From contig NZ_JACMYG010000017.1 in assembly GCF_014236655.1 (NCBI RefSeq), positions 46,310 to 110,309 of the forward strand: DNA of 64,000 bases, written 5' to 3'. This DNA is from Pseudomonas kielensis (GTDB taxonomy: Bacteria; Pseudomonadota; Gammaproteobacteria; Pseudomonadales; Pseudomonadaceae). The first letter of the stretch is position 1, and each line of letters opens with the position of its first letter. Positions 16,089-24,666 of the stretch are shown here, piece by piece. The notes beneath the pieces are model-generated. The model did no database searches. It saw only the letters and a list, made by a program, of their open reading frames with translations, and had not been told where the DNA came from. A program made the position numbers and the translations under genes.

Positions 16089-17372
16089 TTACGCGTCTGG
16101 CGCTGCCTTGGCAGCCGGCTCACTGTTTTCGTAGATATACAGTGGCTTGGACTTGCCTTCTATAACGCTTTCATCGATCACTACTTTACTCACCTCGGAC
16201 TGCGAGGGGATTTCGTACATAGTGTCGAGCAGCACACCTTCGAGGATCGAACGCAATCCACGGGCACCGGTCTTGCGTTCCAGTGCGCGTTTGGCGACCG
16301 ACTTTAGGGCGTCGGAGCGGAACTCCAGATCAACGCCTTCCATCTCGAACAGCTTGGCATACTGTTTGGTCAGAGCATTTTTTGGCTCGGTGAGGATCTG
16401 CATCAGCGCAGCCTCGTCGAGCTCGTCCAGCGTCGCCAGCACCGGCAGACGGCCAACGAATTCCGGGATCAGACCGAACTTGACCAGATCGTCAGGTTCG
16501 ACTTCACGCAGGGATTCACCGACTTTCTTGCCTTCTTCCTTGCTGCGAACTTCTGCGTTGAAACCGATGCCGCCCTTGGTGGAACGGTTTTGAATAACCT
16601 TTTCCAGACCGGAGAATGCACCACCGCAGATGAACAGGATGTTACGGGTGTCGACCTGCAGGAATTCCTGCTGCGGATGCTTGCGACCACCTTGAGGTGG
16701 AACGGAAGCGACCGTGCCTTCGATCAACTTGAGCAAGGCTTGCTGCACGCCCTCACCGGAAACATCCCGGGTGATGGACGGGTTGTCAGACTTGCGCGAA
16801 ATCTTGTCGATTTCATCGATGTAGACGATGCCCATTTGAGCTTTCTCTACGTCGTAATCGCACTTCTGCAACAGCTTCTGAATGATGTTCTCGACATCTT
16901 CGCCCACGTAACCCGCCTCGGTGAGGGTGGTCGCGTCAGCGATGGTGAACGGCACATTCAGCAGACGAGCCAGGGTTTCGGCAAGCAGGGTTTTACCCGA
17001 GCCTGTCGGGCCGATCAGCAAGATGTTGCTCTTGCCGAGTTCGACGTCGTCATTCTTCTTGTCACGCTGGTTCAGGCGCTTGTAGTGGTTGTATACCGCT
17101 ACGGCCAGAACCTTTTTCGCACGTTCTTGACCAATCACATATTGATCAAGGATGCCGCTGATTTCTTTAGGCGAAGGCAATTTATGCGCGCTGCTCTCGG
17201 CCTGGGCTTCCTGCACCTCCTCACGGATGATGTCATTGCACAGGTCGACGCACTCGTCGCAGATAAAGACCGAGGGGCCGGCAATCAATTTGCGCACTTC
17301 ATGCTGGCTTTTGCCACAGAAGGAGCAATAGAGCAGCTTGCCGTTGTCCTCGCCGTTGCGGGTGTCAGTCAT
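16089..17372 (-). CDS. clpX: ATP-dependent unfoldase subunit ClpX
   Basis: A 427-residue AAA+ unfoldase that feeds tagged proteins into ClpP. The N-terminal zinc domain has four cysteines (YCSFCGKSQ and ICDECVDLC). Walker A is LLIGPTGSGKTLLAETLA, Walker B IVYIDEIDKI, and the ClpP-docking IGF loop is visible in KGGIGFNAEV. The frame opens upstream at 17405, but the ATG at 17372 (MTDTRNGED) matches the family start. clpP lies 113 bases upstream in the same direction, and a strong terminator follows. Confidence 0.97.
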   Translation of the reverse strand: MTDTRNGEDNGKLLYCSFCGKSQHEVRKLIAGPSVFICDECVDLCNDIIREEVQEAQAESSAHKLPSPKEISGILDQYVIGQERAKKVLAVAVYNHYKRLNQRDKKNDDVELGKSNILLIGPTGSGKTLLAETLARLLNVPFTIADATTLTEAGYVGEDVENIIQKLLQKCDYDVEKAQMGIVYIDEIDKISRKSDNPSITRDVSGEGVQQALLKLIEGTVASVPPQGGRKHPQQEFLQVDTRNILFICGGAFSGLEKVIQNRSTKGGIGFNAEVRSKEEGKKVGESLREVEPDDLVKFGLIPEFVGRLPVLATLDELDEAALMQILTEPKNALTKQYAKLFEMEGVDLEFRSDALKSVAKRALERKTGARGLRSILEGVLLDTMYEIPSQSEVSKVVIDESVIEGKSKPLYIYENSEPAAKAAPDA

Positions 17373-17485
17373 TCGTTCGATCCAAATCCGATAGGCTTGC
17401 AACACAAGATGAAGGCTATTGCGGGCTTTTTCAAGCCCGCCGGTGATCAGACCAGCCCACCAAGCCTATTTTGAGCTGCTTATTT

Positions 17486-18121
17486 TTAAGCTGGGCGCTG
17501 GGCAATCACTTCGTCGATCAGGCCGTACTCACGTGCGGCTTCTGCACTCATGAAGTTATCGCGGTTGGTGTCACGCTCGATTTCTTCCAGCGTGTGCCCG
17601 CTATGCTTGGCCATCAGCGTATTGAGACGCTCACGGATGAAGAGGATTTCCTTGGCATGGATTTCGATATCCGAGGCCTGGCCCTGGAAACCACCCAGTG
17701 GCTGGTGAATCATCACACGCGAGTTCGGCAGGCAATAACGCTTGCCGGCAGCACCGGCCGTCAGCAGGAATGCACCCATGCTGCACGCTTGACCGATACA
17801 GGTAGTCGACACGTTTGGCTTGATGAACTGCATGGTGTCGTAGATCGACATGCCCGCTGTCACCGAACCGCCCGGGGAGTTGATATAGAGATGGATGTCC
17901 TTGTCCGGGTTTTCCGCTTCAAGGAACAGCAGCTGCGCACAGATCAGGTTGGCCATGTAGTCCTCTACCGGACCAACCAGAAAGATCACCCGCTCCTTGA
18001 GGAGGCGCGAGTAGATGTCATAGGCGCGTTCGCCACGAGCAGACTGCTCGACAACCATCGGGACCAGGCCGCCTGCGGCCTGGATATCAGAGTTCTGCTG
18101 AATATACGAATTACGGAACAT
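17486..18121 (-). CDS. clpP: ATP-dependent Clp protease proteolytic subunit ClpP
   Basis: A 211-residue serine peptidase that forms the 14-subunit chamber used with ClpX and ClpA. The catalytic serine is in GQACSMGAFLL, the histidine in SRVMIHQPLGG, and the aspartate in ERDTNRDNFM. The short N-terminal segment before GLVPMVVEQSARGERAYDIYSRLL is the propeptide normally removed by self-cleavage. Length fits E. coli ClpP (207). It lies 91 bases after tig; the gap contains a strong hairpin, which may limit readthrough or protect mRNA ends. Confidence 0.97.
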   Translation of the reverse strand: MFRNSYIQQNSDIQAAGGLVPMVVEQSARGERAYDIYSRLLKERVIFLVGPVEDYMANLICAQLLFLEAENPDKDIHLYINSPGGSVTAGMSIYDTMQFIKPNVSTTCIGQACSMGAFLLTAGAAGKRYCLPNSRVMIHQPLGGFQGQASDIEIHAKEILFIRERLNTLMAKHSGHTLEEIERDTNRDNFMSAEAAREYGLIDEVIAQRPA

Positions 18122-18160
18122 GCTCTGCAGTCACTCCCAAATAGTTATGTCTTGAATACG

Positions 18161-18188
18161 CATAAGCCAGCTCGAAGGCTGGCTTATG
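18161..18188 (-). other. 11-bp hairpin in the tig-clpP gap
   Basis: CATAAGCCAGC / GCTGGCTTATG with the loop TCGAAG forms a perfect stem. No T run follows on the minus strand, so it is more likely an RNA-stabilising or partial-termination structure than a full terminator. Confidence 0.55.
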
Positions 18189-18212
18189 TGTGTGCTTCTA
18201 ACGCAAAAACAA

Positions 18213-19523
18213 TCAGTCGGCTTTTGGAGCTTCTACCGGCTTGACCGCTTCTTCGTAAGAGACCGATTTGTCGGTCACGCTAGCTTTCTGCAGAACAGTA
18301 TCCACAACTTGCTCTTCCAGCACAACCGAACGAACTTCGTTCAGCTGCTCGTCGTTTTTGTAGTACCAGGACACTACTGCTTCTGGCTCCTGGTAGGCCG
18401 AAGCCATTTCCTGGATCAGTTCACGTACGCGGTTTTCGTCAGGCTTGAGGTCGAATTGCTTGACCACTTCAGCCACGACCAGACCCAGCACAACGCGACG
18501 CTTGGCTTGTTCTTCGAACAGCTCGGCAGGCAGTTGATCAGGCTTGATGTTGCCACCGAACTGCTGAACAGCCTGCACGCGCAGACGGTTCACTTCGTTC
18601 TCCAGCAGGGCCTTTGGCACTTCGATCGGGTTGGCGGCCAGCAGACCGTCCATTACCTGATTCTTGACCTTGGATTTGATCGCCTGACGCAGCTCGCGCT
18701 CCATGTTCTTACGAACTTCGGCGCGGAAACCGTCGATGCCAGACTCTTTGATACCGAACTGGGCGAAGAATTCTTCGGTCAGTTCAGGCAGTTTCGGCTC
18801 GGAAACGGTGTTCACGGTCACGGTGAACTCGGCTGCTTTGTTAGCCAGGTCCAGGTTCTGGTAGTTTTCCGGGAAGGTCAGGTTCAGAACGCGCTCTTCG
18901 CCTGCCTTGGCGCCGACCAGGCCTTCTTCGAAGCCCGGGATCATGCGGCCGGAACCCAGCACCAGCTGAGTACCCTTGGCGGAACCACCGGCGAACACTT
19001 CACCGTCAACCTTGCCAACGAAATCGATGTTCAGTTGGTCGTCGTTCTGCGCAGCGCGATCGACTGCTTCGTAACGCACGTTCTGCTTGCGCAGGATGTC
19101 CAGCATCTTGTCCAGATCGGCGTCTGCCACGTCAGCGCTCAGGCGCTCGACTGCGATGGACTCGAAACCGGCAACGGTGAACTCAGGGAACACTTCGAAC
19201 ACAGCAACGTATTCCAGGTCTTTGCCAGCTTCGAGCGATTTTGGCTCGATCGATGGCGAACCTGCCGGGTTCAGCTTCTGCTCAACCACAGCTTCGTAGA
19301 AGGAGGACTGGATCACGTCGCCTACAGCTTCCTGGCGAGCATCAGCACCGAAACGGCGCTTGATTTCGCTCATTGGCACTTTGCCTGGACGGAAGCCAGC
19401 AATCTTGGCCTTTTGGGCAGTCTGCTGCAGACGCTTGTTGACCTGAGTCTCGATGCGCTCAGCCGGCACGGTGACGCTCATGCGGCGCTCAAGAGCAGAA
19501 GTATTTTCAACAGAAACTTGCAT
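18213..19523 (-). CDS. tig: trigger factor
   Basis: A 436-residue ribosome-bound chaperone and prolyl isomerase. The ribosome-binding N-terminal domain includes the signature GFRPGKVPMSEIKRRFG (about residues 43-59). The FKBP-type isomerase domain lies at about 150-245 (DDQLNIDFVGKVDGEVFAGGSAKG, MIPGFEEGLVGAKAGEERVLNLTFPENY), and the helical C-terminal arms follow. The frame opens upstream to 19586, but the ATG at 19523 (MQVSVENTSALERRM) is the family start and has AGGA nearby. It heads the tig-clpP-clpX block. Confidence 0.97.
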   Translation of the reverse strand: MQVSVENTSALERRMSVTVPAERIETQVNKRLQQTAQKAKIAGFRPGKVPMSEIKRRFGADARQEAVGDVIQSSFYEAVVEQKLNPAGSPSIEPKSLEAGKDLEYVAVFEVFPEFTVAGFESIAVERLSADVADADLDKMLDILRKQNVRYEAVDRAAQNDDQLNIDFVGKVDGEVFAGGSAKGTQLVLGSGRMIPGFEEGLVGAKAGEERVLNLTFPENYQNLDLANKAAEFTVTVNTVSEPKLPELTEEFFAQFGIKESGIDGFRAEVRKNMERELRQAIKSKVKNQVMDGLLAANPIEVPKALLENEVNRLRVQAVQQFGGNIKPDQLPAELFEEQAKRRVVLGLVVAEVVKQFDLKPDENRVRELIQEMASAYQEPEAVVSWYYKNDEQLNEVRSVVLEEQVVDTVLQKASVTDKSVSYEEAVKPVEAPKAD

Positions 19524-19881
19524 GGATATTCCTCGTTGCACAGACGTTAGCCGGCCGTTTCCGACCCCAGAATCAAGGGCATGCATTCTAGTGGGTCAAA
19601 CTCAAGAAGTCACCCTACTGAGAACGGGTAAAAAAGCAGCAGGCAATTTATAAGGGCGGATACACCAAAGCAACTCGCCCCAATGGCAAATACAGCCAAT
19701 CACGCCAGGGCTCTGCGCCACCCCCTCCTTATATAGAAGAGGCGACGGGCCACAACCCCGACAGCCAATCCCGCGAGCAGGACCGGCGGGCAGCGCAGCA
19801 TCATCGAGAAACATAAATACGACAAAACGCCCTGCCCCAGCAGCCCAAAACCCGCAGCCGCTGAACTTTCTAGCCAGCAAA
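19524..19881. other. 358-base gap with no gene recognised
   Basis: Between tig and the tRNA terminator I see no conserved protein frame; the open frames here look random. A weak promoter candidate for tig is GTGACT-N17-TAGAAT on the minus strand (about 19582-19610). A T-rich, slightly lower-GC stretch around 19725-19740 (CCTTATATAGAAG) has no clear function. Confidence 0.35.
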
Positions 19882-19916
19882 AACAAAAAAGGCGCCAGAC
19901 TGTTAAATCTGGCGCC
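19882..19916 (-). terminator. terminator of the tRNA cluster
   Basis: The stem GGCGCCAGA / TCTGGCGCC with an 8-base loop is followed on the minus strand by TTTTTTGTTTTTG. It lies 10 bases after the last tRNA-His. Confidence 0.9.
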
Positions 19917-19926
19917 TTTCGAAATA

Positions 19927-20002
19927 TGGGGTGGACGATGGGGATCGAACCCACGACAACGGGAGTCACAATCCCGTGCTCTACCAACTGAGCTACGCCC
20001 AC
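19927..20002 (-). tRNA. tRNA-His (GTG), copy 2 of the cluster
   Basis: The minus strand folds as a full cloverleaf: acceptor GTGGGCG / CGTCCAC, anticodon GTG, T loop TTCGATC, C at the discriminator position and encoded CCA. The base at 20003 supplies the extra 5' G(-1) typical of tRNA-His. It is identical to the copy at 20223-20298, and the downstream hairpin is nearly so. Confidence 0.97.
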
Positions 20003-20080
20003 CATATTGCGTAACAAAGAAGCCAAATCACTTCTTCGTTGAGCCCCGCCCATGCCAACCGGCATGAATGAAGCTTTATT

Positions 20081-20165
20081 TGGTGCGGATGAAGAGACTC
20101 GAACTCTTACGCCTCGCGGCGCTGGAACCTAAATCCAGTGTGTCTACCAATTCCACCACATCCGC
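20081..20165 (-). tRNA. tRNA-Leu (TAG)
   Basis: An 85-nt class II tRNA with acceptor GCGGATG / CATCCGC, anticodon TAG, a long variable arm (GCGCCGCGAGGCGT) and encoded CCA. It lies between the two tRNA-His copies and is read from the same minus-strand promoter. Confidence 0.97.
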
Positions 20166-20187
20166 GAGTTGAAGCCTTTAAAGCAAA

Positions 20188-20212
20188 GGCGCCAGACTGT
20201 TAATCTGGCGCC
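20188..20212 (-). repeat. second copy of the tRNA-His downstream hairpin
   Basis: GGCGCCAGA / TCTGGCGCC repeats the terminator hairpin found after the last tRNA-His, one loop base shorter. On the minus strand it is followed by TTTGCTTT, a poor T run, so most transcripts should read on into tRNA-Leu. Confidence 0.75.
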
Positions 20213-20222
20213 TTTCGAAATA

Positions 20223-20298
20223 TGGGGTGGACGATGGGGATCGAACCCACGACAACGGGAGTCACAATCCCGTGCTCTACCAACTGAGCTACGCCCAC
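20223..20298 (-). tRNA. tRNA-His (GTG), copy 1 of the cluster
   Basis: Same sequence as the copy at 19927-20002, with anticodon GTG, G(-1) at 20299 and encoded CCA. The copy and its downstream hairpin look like one half of a tandem duplication that enclosed the tRNA-Leu. Confidence 0.97.
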
Positions 20299-20330
20299 CA
20301 TATCGCGTTACTTGTGCCAAAGCTGCCTAA

Positions 20331-20407
20331 TGGCGCACCCGGCAGGACTCGAACCTGCGACCATCCGCTTAGAAGGCGGATGCTCTATCCAGCTGAGCTA
20401 CGGGCGC
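20331..20407 (-). tRNA. tRNA-Arg (TCT)
   Basis: A 77-nt cloverleaf with acceptor GCGCCCG / CGGGTGC, anticodon TCT, T loop TTCGAGT and encoded CCA. It is the first tRNA of the Arg-His-Leu-His transcript. Confidence 0.97.
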
Positions 20408-20522
20408 CTTATTAATCTGTACTCTTGGAGGACTACAAACTAAGTGCTTTCCAGTCTTGCAGAATGTTGATTCCGCTTGACCTTCTTAACCAGTGCTAGG
20501 CTGTGCCCGACAAGTGCGACGA

Positions 20523-20551
20523 ATAGTATAGAGCCACCTACAGGTCGTCAA
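20523..20551 (-). promoter_or_regulatory. sigma-70 promoter of the tRNA cluster
   Basis: On the minus strand TTGACG (20551-20546) is followed after 17 bases by TACTAT (20528-20523) and a GC-rich discriminator TCGTCGCAC, as in stringently controlled stable-RNA promoters. AT-rich sequence lies just upstream and could act as an UP element. The first tRNA starts about 110 bases downstream. Confidence 0.85.
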
Positions 20552-20683
20552 ATGATTTTTGAGAAAAATTCATTTAATTAAAGGGCTTAGGGGAATTTGC
20601 AGACCAAGCGCCTTTGCCCTCACGTCCTGGCATGCGAGAATGCGCTCTCTTTTCTTCCCCCTCTCGATGGTTAATCACGCGCA

Positions 20684-21538
20684 ATGACTGCACAACTAAT
20701 CGACGGCAAATCGATCGCCGCCAGCCTGCGCCAGCAGATCGCCAAACGTGTTGCCGAGCGTCGCCAGCAAGGTCTGCGCACGCCAGGCCTCGCGGTGATC
20801 CTGGTCGGCAGCGATCCCGCCTCTCAGGTTTATGTCTCGCACAAGCGTAAAGACTGTGAAGAGGTCGGCTTCCTCTCCCAAGCCTACGACCTGCCCGCTG
20901 ACACCACCCAGCAAGCCCTGACCGACCTGATCGACCGTCTCAATGAAGACCCGAACATCGACGGCGTGCTACTGCAACTGCCTCTGCCCGAACACCTGGA
21001 CGCCTCCAAACTGCTGGAGCGCATTCGTCCGGACAAAGACGTCGACGGTTTCCACCCTTATAACGTCGGTCGCCTGGCCCAGCGCATCCCCCTGCTGCGC
21101 CCGTGCACCCCTAAAGGCATCATGACCCTGCTGGAAAGCACCGGGGCCGATCTCTACGGGATGGACGCAGTGATTGTCGGCGCATCCAACATTGTCGGTC
21201 GCCCGATGGCGATGGAACTGTTGCTGGCCGGCTGCACCGTGACCGTGACCCACCGCTTCACCAAGGACCTGGCCGGCCACGTCGGCCGCGCCGACCTGGT
21301 GGTAGTGGCCGCCGGCAAGCCGGGCCTGGTCAAGGGCGAATGGATCAAGGAAGGCGCGATCGTGATCGACGTCGGCATCAACCGCCAGGACGACGGCAAA
21401 CTGGTCGGCGACGTGATCTACGAAACCGCCCTGCCCCGCGCTGGCTGGATCACCCCAGTACCAGGCGGCGTCGGCCCGATGACCCGTGCCTGCCTGCTGG
21501 AAAACACCCTGTATGCCGCGGAAACCCTGCACGGCTGA
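20684..21538 (+). CDS. folD: bifunctional methylenetetrahydrofolate dehydrogenase / cyclohydrolase FolD
   Basis: A 284-residue cytoplasmic enzyme that interconverts 5,10-methylene-, methenyl- and 10-formyl-tetrahydrofolate with NADP. The active-site tyrosine and lysine are in SQVYVSHKRKDCEEVGF (about residues 50-54), and the substrate segment is LLQLPLPEHLD. The nucleotide-binding loop GASNIVGRPMAMELL and the C-terminal signature PVPGGVGPMTRACLLENT are present. It diverges from the tRNA cluster, an arrangement also found in P. aeruginosa, and is followed by a terminator. The ribosome-binding site is weak. Confidence 0.97.
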   Translation: MTAQLIDGKSIAASLRQQIAKRVAERRQQGLRTPGLAVILVGSDPASQVYVSHKRKDCEEVGFLSQAYDLPADTTQQALTDLIDRLNEDPNIDGVLLQLPLPEHLDASKLLERIRPDKDVDGFHPYNVGRLAQRIPLLRPCTPKGIMTLLESTGADLYGMDAVIVGASNIVGRPMAMELLLAGCTVTVTHRFTKDLAGHVGRADLVVVAAGKPGLVKGEWIKEGAIVIDVGINRQDDGKLVGDVIYETALPRAGWITPVPGGVGPMTRACLLENTLYAAETLHG

Positions 21539-21568
21539 GTCAGGGCTCAAACGAGTGCCTTAAAACGC

Positions 21569-21592
21569 AAACCCCGCCCTTTGGCGGGGTTT
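21569..21592 (+). terminator. terminator of folD
   Basis: AAACCCCGCC / GGCGGGGTTT with a short CTTT loop, followed by GTCGTTT, lies 30 bases after the folD stop. Confidence 0.85.
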
Positions 21593-21775
21593 GTCGTTTC
21601 CGGCCCCGCCAGCGGCTACTCGTCGAATAACCCTGTTTTTTGCTCCAAAACAAGGGCTTTGCGCTGCCCAGCGAAGAACATTCGACAGTTCCTCAGCTAC
21701 GCTCATAAAATGTAACGCTTTTCTGAAAAAAGCCCGTTGCACAACGGCATCCCCACATTTATCGAGTCCACTCGC

Positions 21776-22714
21776 GTGAAAATCCGTCTTTCTATCCTGA
21801 GTCTCTTCTTGGCATTTTCAGGCACTGTCATGACGCCAAGCGTCAGCGCGGCAGAAACCACAGCGGTACCTCGCGACACCTCGAAACTGCATATCGCCTC
21901 CGGCAGCGCCATGCTGATCGACCTGCAGACCAACAAGCTGATCTACGCCAGCAACCCGGACGTGGTGGTGCCCATCGCCTCGGTTACCAAATTGATGACC
22001 GGCATGGTGGTGCTGGAAGCCAAACAGAACATGGAGGAATACATTTCCGTGTCGATCAGCGACACCCCGGAAATGAAAGGCGTGTTCTCGCGGGTCAAGA
22101 TTGGTAGCGAGCTGCCACGCCGGGAAATGCTACTGATCACCCTGATGTCCTCGGAAAACCGTGCCGCCGCGAGCCTGGCCCACCACTACCCGGGCGGCTA
22201 TGCGGCCTTTATCGCGGCCATGAACGCCAAGGCCAAGGCGCTGGGCATGACCAGCACCCACTATGTCGAACCCACCGGTCTGTCGACCAGCAACGTCTCC
22301 ACCGCCCGCGACCTGAGCAAACTGGTGCAAGCGGCACGCAAGTACCCACTGCTGAGCGAACTGAGCACCACCAAGGAAAAGACCGTGGCGTTCCGCAAGC
22401 CCAACTACACCCTGGGCTTTCACAACACCGATCACCTGGTGCGCAAAGATAATTGGGACATCAAGTTGACCAAGACCGGGTTTACCAACCAAGCGGGCCA
22501 TTGCCTGGTGCTGATTACCCAGATGGGGGGGCGCCCGGTATCGCTGGTGATCCTCGATGCCTTCGGCAAATACACGCACTTCGCCGACGCCAGCCGGATC
22601 CGCCAATGGGTCGAAACCGGCAAGAGCAGCACGGTGCCTGCGGTGGCCTTGCAGTACAAGGCCGACAAGAACCTCAAGAGCCGCCAGAGCGGCGTGGCAC
22701 AAACGGCGGATTGA
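21776..22714 (+). CDS. pbpG: D-alanyl-D-alanine endopeptidase PbpG (penicillin-binding protein 7)
   Basis: A 312-residue periplasmic serine peptidase that cuts D-Ala-meso-DAP cross-links in peptidoglycan. A signal peptide is visible (KIRLSILSLFLAF, cleavage after VSA). The penicillin-binding motifs are all present: SVTK (about residue 70), SEN in LMSSENRAAAS, and KTG in LTKTGFTNQAG. I chose the GTG at 21776 because it begins the signal peptide and gives the length of E. coli PbpG (about 310); an in-frame ATG at 21737 would add 13 residues. A convergent terminator follows. Confidence 0.93.
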   Translation: MKIRLSILSLFLAFSGTVMTPSVSAAETTAVPRDTSKLHIASGSAMLIDLQTNKLIYASNPDVVVPIASVTKLMTGMVVLEAKQNMEEYISVSISDTPEMKGVFSRVKIGSELPRREMLLITLMSSENRAAASLAHHYPGGYAAFIAAMNAKAKALGMTSTHYVEPTGLSTSNVSTARDLSKLVQAARKYPLLSELSTTKEKTVAFRKPNYTLGFHNTDHLVRKDNWDIKLTKTGFTNQAGHCLVLITQMGGRPVSLVILDAFGKYTHFADASRIRQWVETGKSSTVPAVALQYKADKNLKSRQSGVAQTAD

Positions 22715-22727
22715 TCCGCCCCACAGC

Positions 22728-22754
22728 AAAACGGCGCCAAGGGCGCCGTTTTTC
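22728..22754. terminator. bidirectional terminator between pbpG and the C39-like gene
   Basis: AAAACGGCGCC / GGCGCCGTTTTT with a tiny AAG loop serves both convergent genes; A and T runs flank it on the two strands. Confidence 0.9.
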
Positions 22755-23433
22755 ATTTCTGGCTATTCAATGCCTGGATCGCCTGGGCTGCCGCCTCTTC
22801 CCGTCCTGCCTGGCTCAGCTCATTGGCCGCCTGCAACCAGCGCTGGCGATCGACCTTGGCCGGTATCTGCGTCGGCGCCTGTACCAGCACGGCCCACCCC
22901 CCTGCGCTTTGAAAAGCCGACTCAAAGGACCTGAAGTCCATCAACAGGCGCTTTTCCAAGCCCGAGCGCAACAGTACCGTTTGCTTCTGCCGGTTGTAGC
23001 CGGCCAGCAAGGCATACCTCGGCGCCTTCCAGAATGCCGAACCCTCGGTGTAGCGCAGCCACACCGGGTAACCAGCGGCCACCTGGGTCAACAGTGCTGG
23101 CAGATTGCTGTCCAGCGGATAGACCACCATCCCGTATTCGCGGGCCAGTTTCTGCATGTTGTGTTGCAACTGCGCCTCGGCGCCGGGCAAATGCAGGGGT
23201 TTTTCCAGCAATCCCGGGGTAATCGTCACGCCTTGCTGCGACAGCAGGCTGGCCAACGTCTGCGGGCCACCCTGGTAGGCGTCGCCCCGGTAGAAGCGGC
23301 CGCTGAGCTCGACACGCTCGGGCAGACGCTTGATTTCCGGTTGCACAGTGCCGGCACACCCGGCCAGGCTCAAGACGCAGGCCGTAGCCAGCAAGGCAAA
23401 GCGAAATCGAGGAAGTACCGGCAACATCATCAC
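22753..23433 (-). CDS. lipoprotein with a C39-peptidase-like fold, catalytic residues missing
   Basis: A 226-residue predicted lipoprotein (lipobox LSLAGC, cysteine about residue 26). Residues 45-175 look like the C39-type papain fold: FYRGDAYQGGPQTLASLL is the place where such peptidases have QCGPAAL, and KAPRYALLAGYNRQKQTVLL matches the histidine strand HYAVVVGYD. Here cysteine is glycine and histidine is arginine, so cleavage is unlikely. The C-terminal segment (WLQAANELSQAGREEAAAQAIQAL) resembles a TPR-like helix pair. I infer a binding or scaffold role at the outer membrane. Three start methionines are adjacent, so the exact start is uncertain by two residues. Confidence 0.7.
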   Translation of the reverse strand: MMMLPVLPRFRFALLATACVLSLAGCAGTVQPEIKRLPERVELSGRFYRGDAYQGGPQTLASLLSQQGVTITPGLLEKPLHLPGAEAQLQHNMQKLAREYGMVVYPLDSNLPALLTQVAAGYPVWLRYTEGSAFWKAPRYALLAGYNRQKQTVLLRSGLEKRLLMDFRSFESAFQSAGGWAVLVQAPTQIPAKVDRQRWLQAANELSQAGREEAAAQAIQALNSQK

Positions 23434-23639
23434 TCACTTGTTCAGGTGCCGGGCGGTCAGCGTCCCGGCTTCGCCGCTGATCATAGCAGCGGTATAGCCT
23501 TAAACGGCAGTCGGCTGCGGCTGATAGAGCAAACTGGTTGGAGACTCACGACCATTGGTCAATAGCCTGCAACATCACAGCAGCTAGACTGACACCTGCG
23601 ACAAGCATGTGCCCGATGCAGGGCAACAAGGAGGCACTG

Positions 23640-23810
23640 ATGAGCCTGACCACCACCGTTGTGCTGCTGATCATTGGCTGGCTGGCCGTAGCGGCGGCCA
23701 TGCTGTGGGGCGTATTGCGCATAACCCGCCGGCATCACCACGCCTACCGTACGCCACAAGCCCCGGCGCCAGAGCACAAACCCGAGCAACCCCACGCCTC
23801 TGCCCACTGA
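23640..23810 (+). CDS. 56-residue single-span membrane protein
   Basis: A small protein with a hydrophobic helix at residues 4-26 (TTTVVLLIIGWLAVAAAMLWGVL) followed by a basic and His-rich patch (RITRRHHHAYR) and a Pro/His tail, predicted to lie in the cytoplasm. A very good ribosome-binding site (AAGGAGG) precedes the ATG at 23640; the frame is open further upstream but without such a signal. It resembles other unnamed small inner-membrane proteins of Pseudomonas; no function is known to me. Confidence 0.7.
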   Translation: MSLTTTVVLLIIGWLAVAAAMLWGVLRITRRHHHAYRTPQAPAPEHKPEQPHASAH

Positions 23811-23887
23811 ACGGTACTTCCCCCCACAAAACAAAACGGCCGCCTGCACCCTGGGTGCAGACGACCGTTGATCACTGCCTTCAGACG

Positions 23888-24637
23888 TTACGCCTGTTCG
23901 GCCGCCTTCTTCTGCCGGGCCCGACGCGACAGCATGTTCAGCACCTCGATTGCCGCCGAGAACGCCATCGCCGCATAGACGTAACCTTTTGGTACGTGGG
24001 CGCCAAAACCTTCGGCGATCAGGGTCATGCCGATCATGATCAAGAAGCCCAGGGCCAGCATTACCACGGTCGGGTTTTCATTGATGAACTTGGCCAGAGG
24101 CTCAGCCGCCAACAACATCACCAACACCGACACCAGCACCGCGATGATCATGATCGGCAAATGCTCGGTCATGCCGACGGCGGTGATGATGCTGTCGATG
24201 GAGAACACCAGGTCGAGCATCAGGATCTGGCCGATAGCCGCGGCAAAACCCAAGGTCACGCCAGAGGTTTTCGACATCGGATCATCCGGCGCCGGGTCCA
24301 TACTGTGGTGGATTTCCGTGGTGGCCTTCCACAACAGGAACAGACCACCGGCGATCAGGATCATGTCTTTCCAGGAGAACGCGTGGCCTAGCACCTCGAT
24401 CACCGGCGTCGTCAACTGCACGATGAAGGCGATGGTGCTCAACAGGCCCAGGCGCAGCACCAGGGCCATGCTGATACCGATCCGGCGCGCCTTGGCCCGA
24501 TGCTGCTCCGGCAGTTTGTTGGTCAGGATCGAAATGAAGATCAGGTTATCGATGCCGAGCACGATTTCCATGACGATCAGGGTAGCCAGGGCGACCCAGG
24601 CGGTGGGGCTTGCAGCGAGTTGTAAAAGGTATTCCAT
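23888..24637 (-). CDS. TerC-family integral membrane protein
   Basis: A 249-residue protein of the TerC/YceF/Alx family, seven membrane helices, with the family acidic motifs MEIVLGIDNLIFI (about residues 22-34) and LDLVFSIDSIITAVG (about 140-154). Members are linked to metal-ion export, for example manganese loading of secreted proteins, and to tellurite resistance in plasmids; a housekeeping metal role is most likely here because no ter genes lie nearby. The ATG has AGGA upstream. The next gene upstream on the same strand is a small lipoprotein, 29 bases before the ATG. Confidence 0.9.
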   Translation of the reverse strand: MEYLLQLAASPTAWVALATLIVMEIVLGIDNLIFISILTNKLPEQHRAKARRIGISMALVLRLGLLSTIAFIVQLTTPVIEVLGHAFSWKDMILIAGGLFLLWKATTEIHHSMDPAPDDPMSKTSGVTLGFAAAIGQILMLDLVFSIDSIITAVGMTEHLPIMIIAVLVSVLVMLLAAEPLAKFINENPTVVMLALGFLIMIGMTLIAEGFGAHVPKGYVYAAMAFSAAIEVLNMLSRRARQKKAAEQA

Positions 24638-24666
24638 GGGTCAGTCCTGACTCGGTGTTAGACGGA

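Noticed and set aside
19602..20065. Open frames of 94 and 121 residues upstream of tig
   Set aside because: They overlap the tRNA-His and its terminator and show no conserved pattern or start signal.
20331..20407. tRNA-Arg as an integration site for a genomic island
   Set aside because: No integrase and no repeated tRNA 3' end were seen within the window; the neighbour folD and the cluster order look ancestral.
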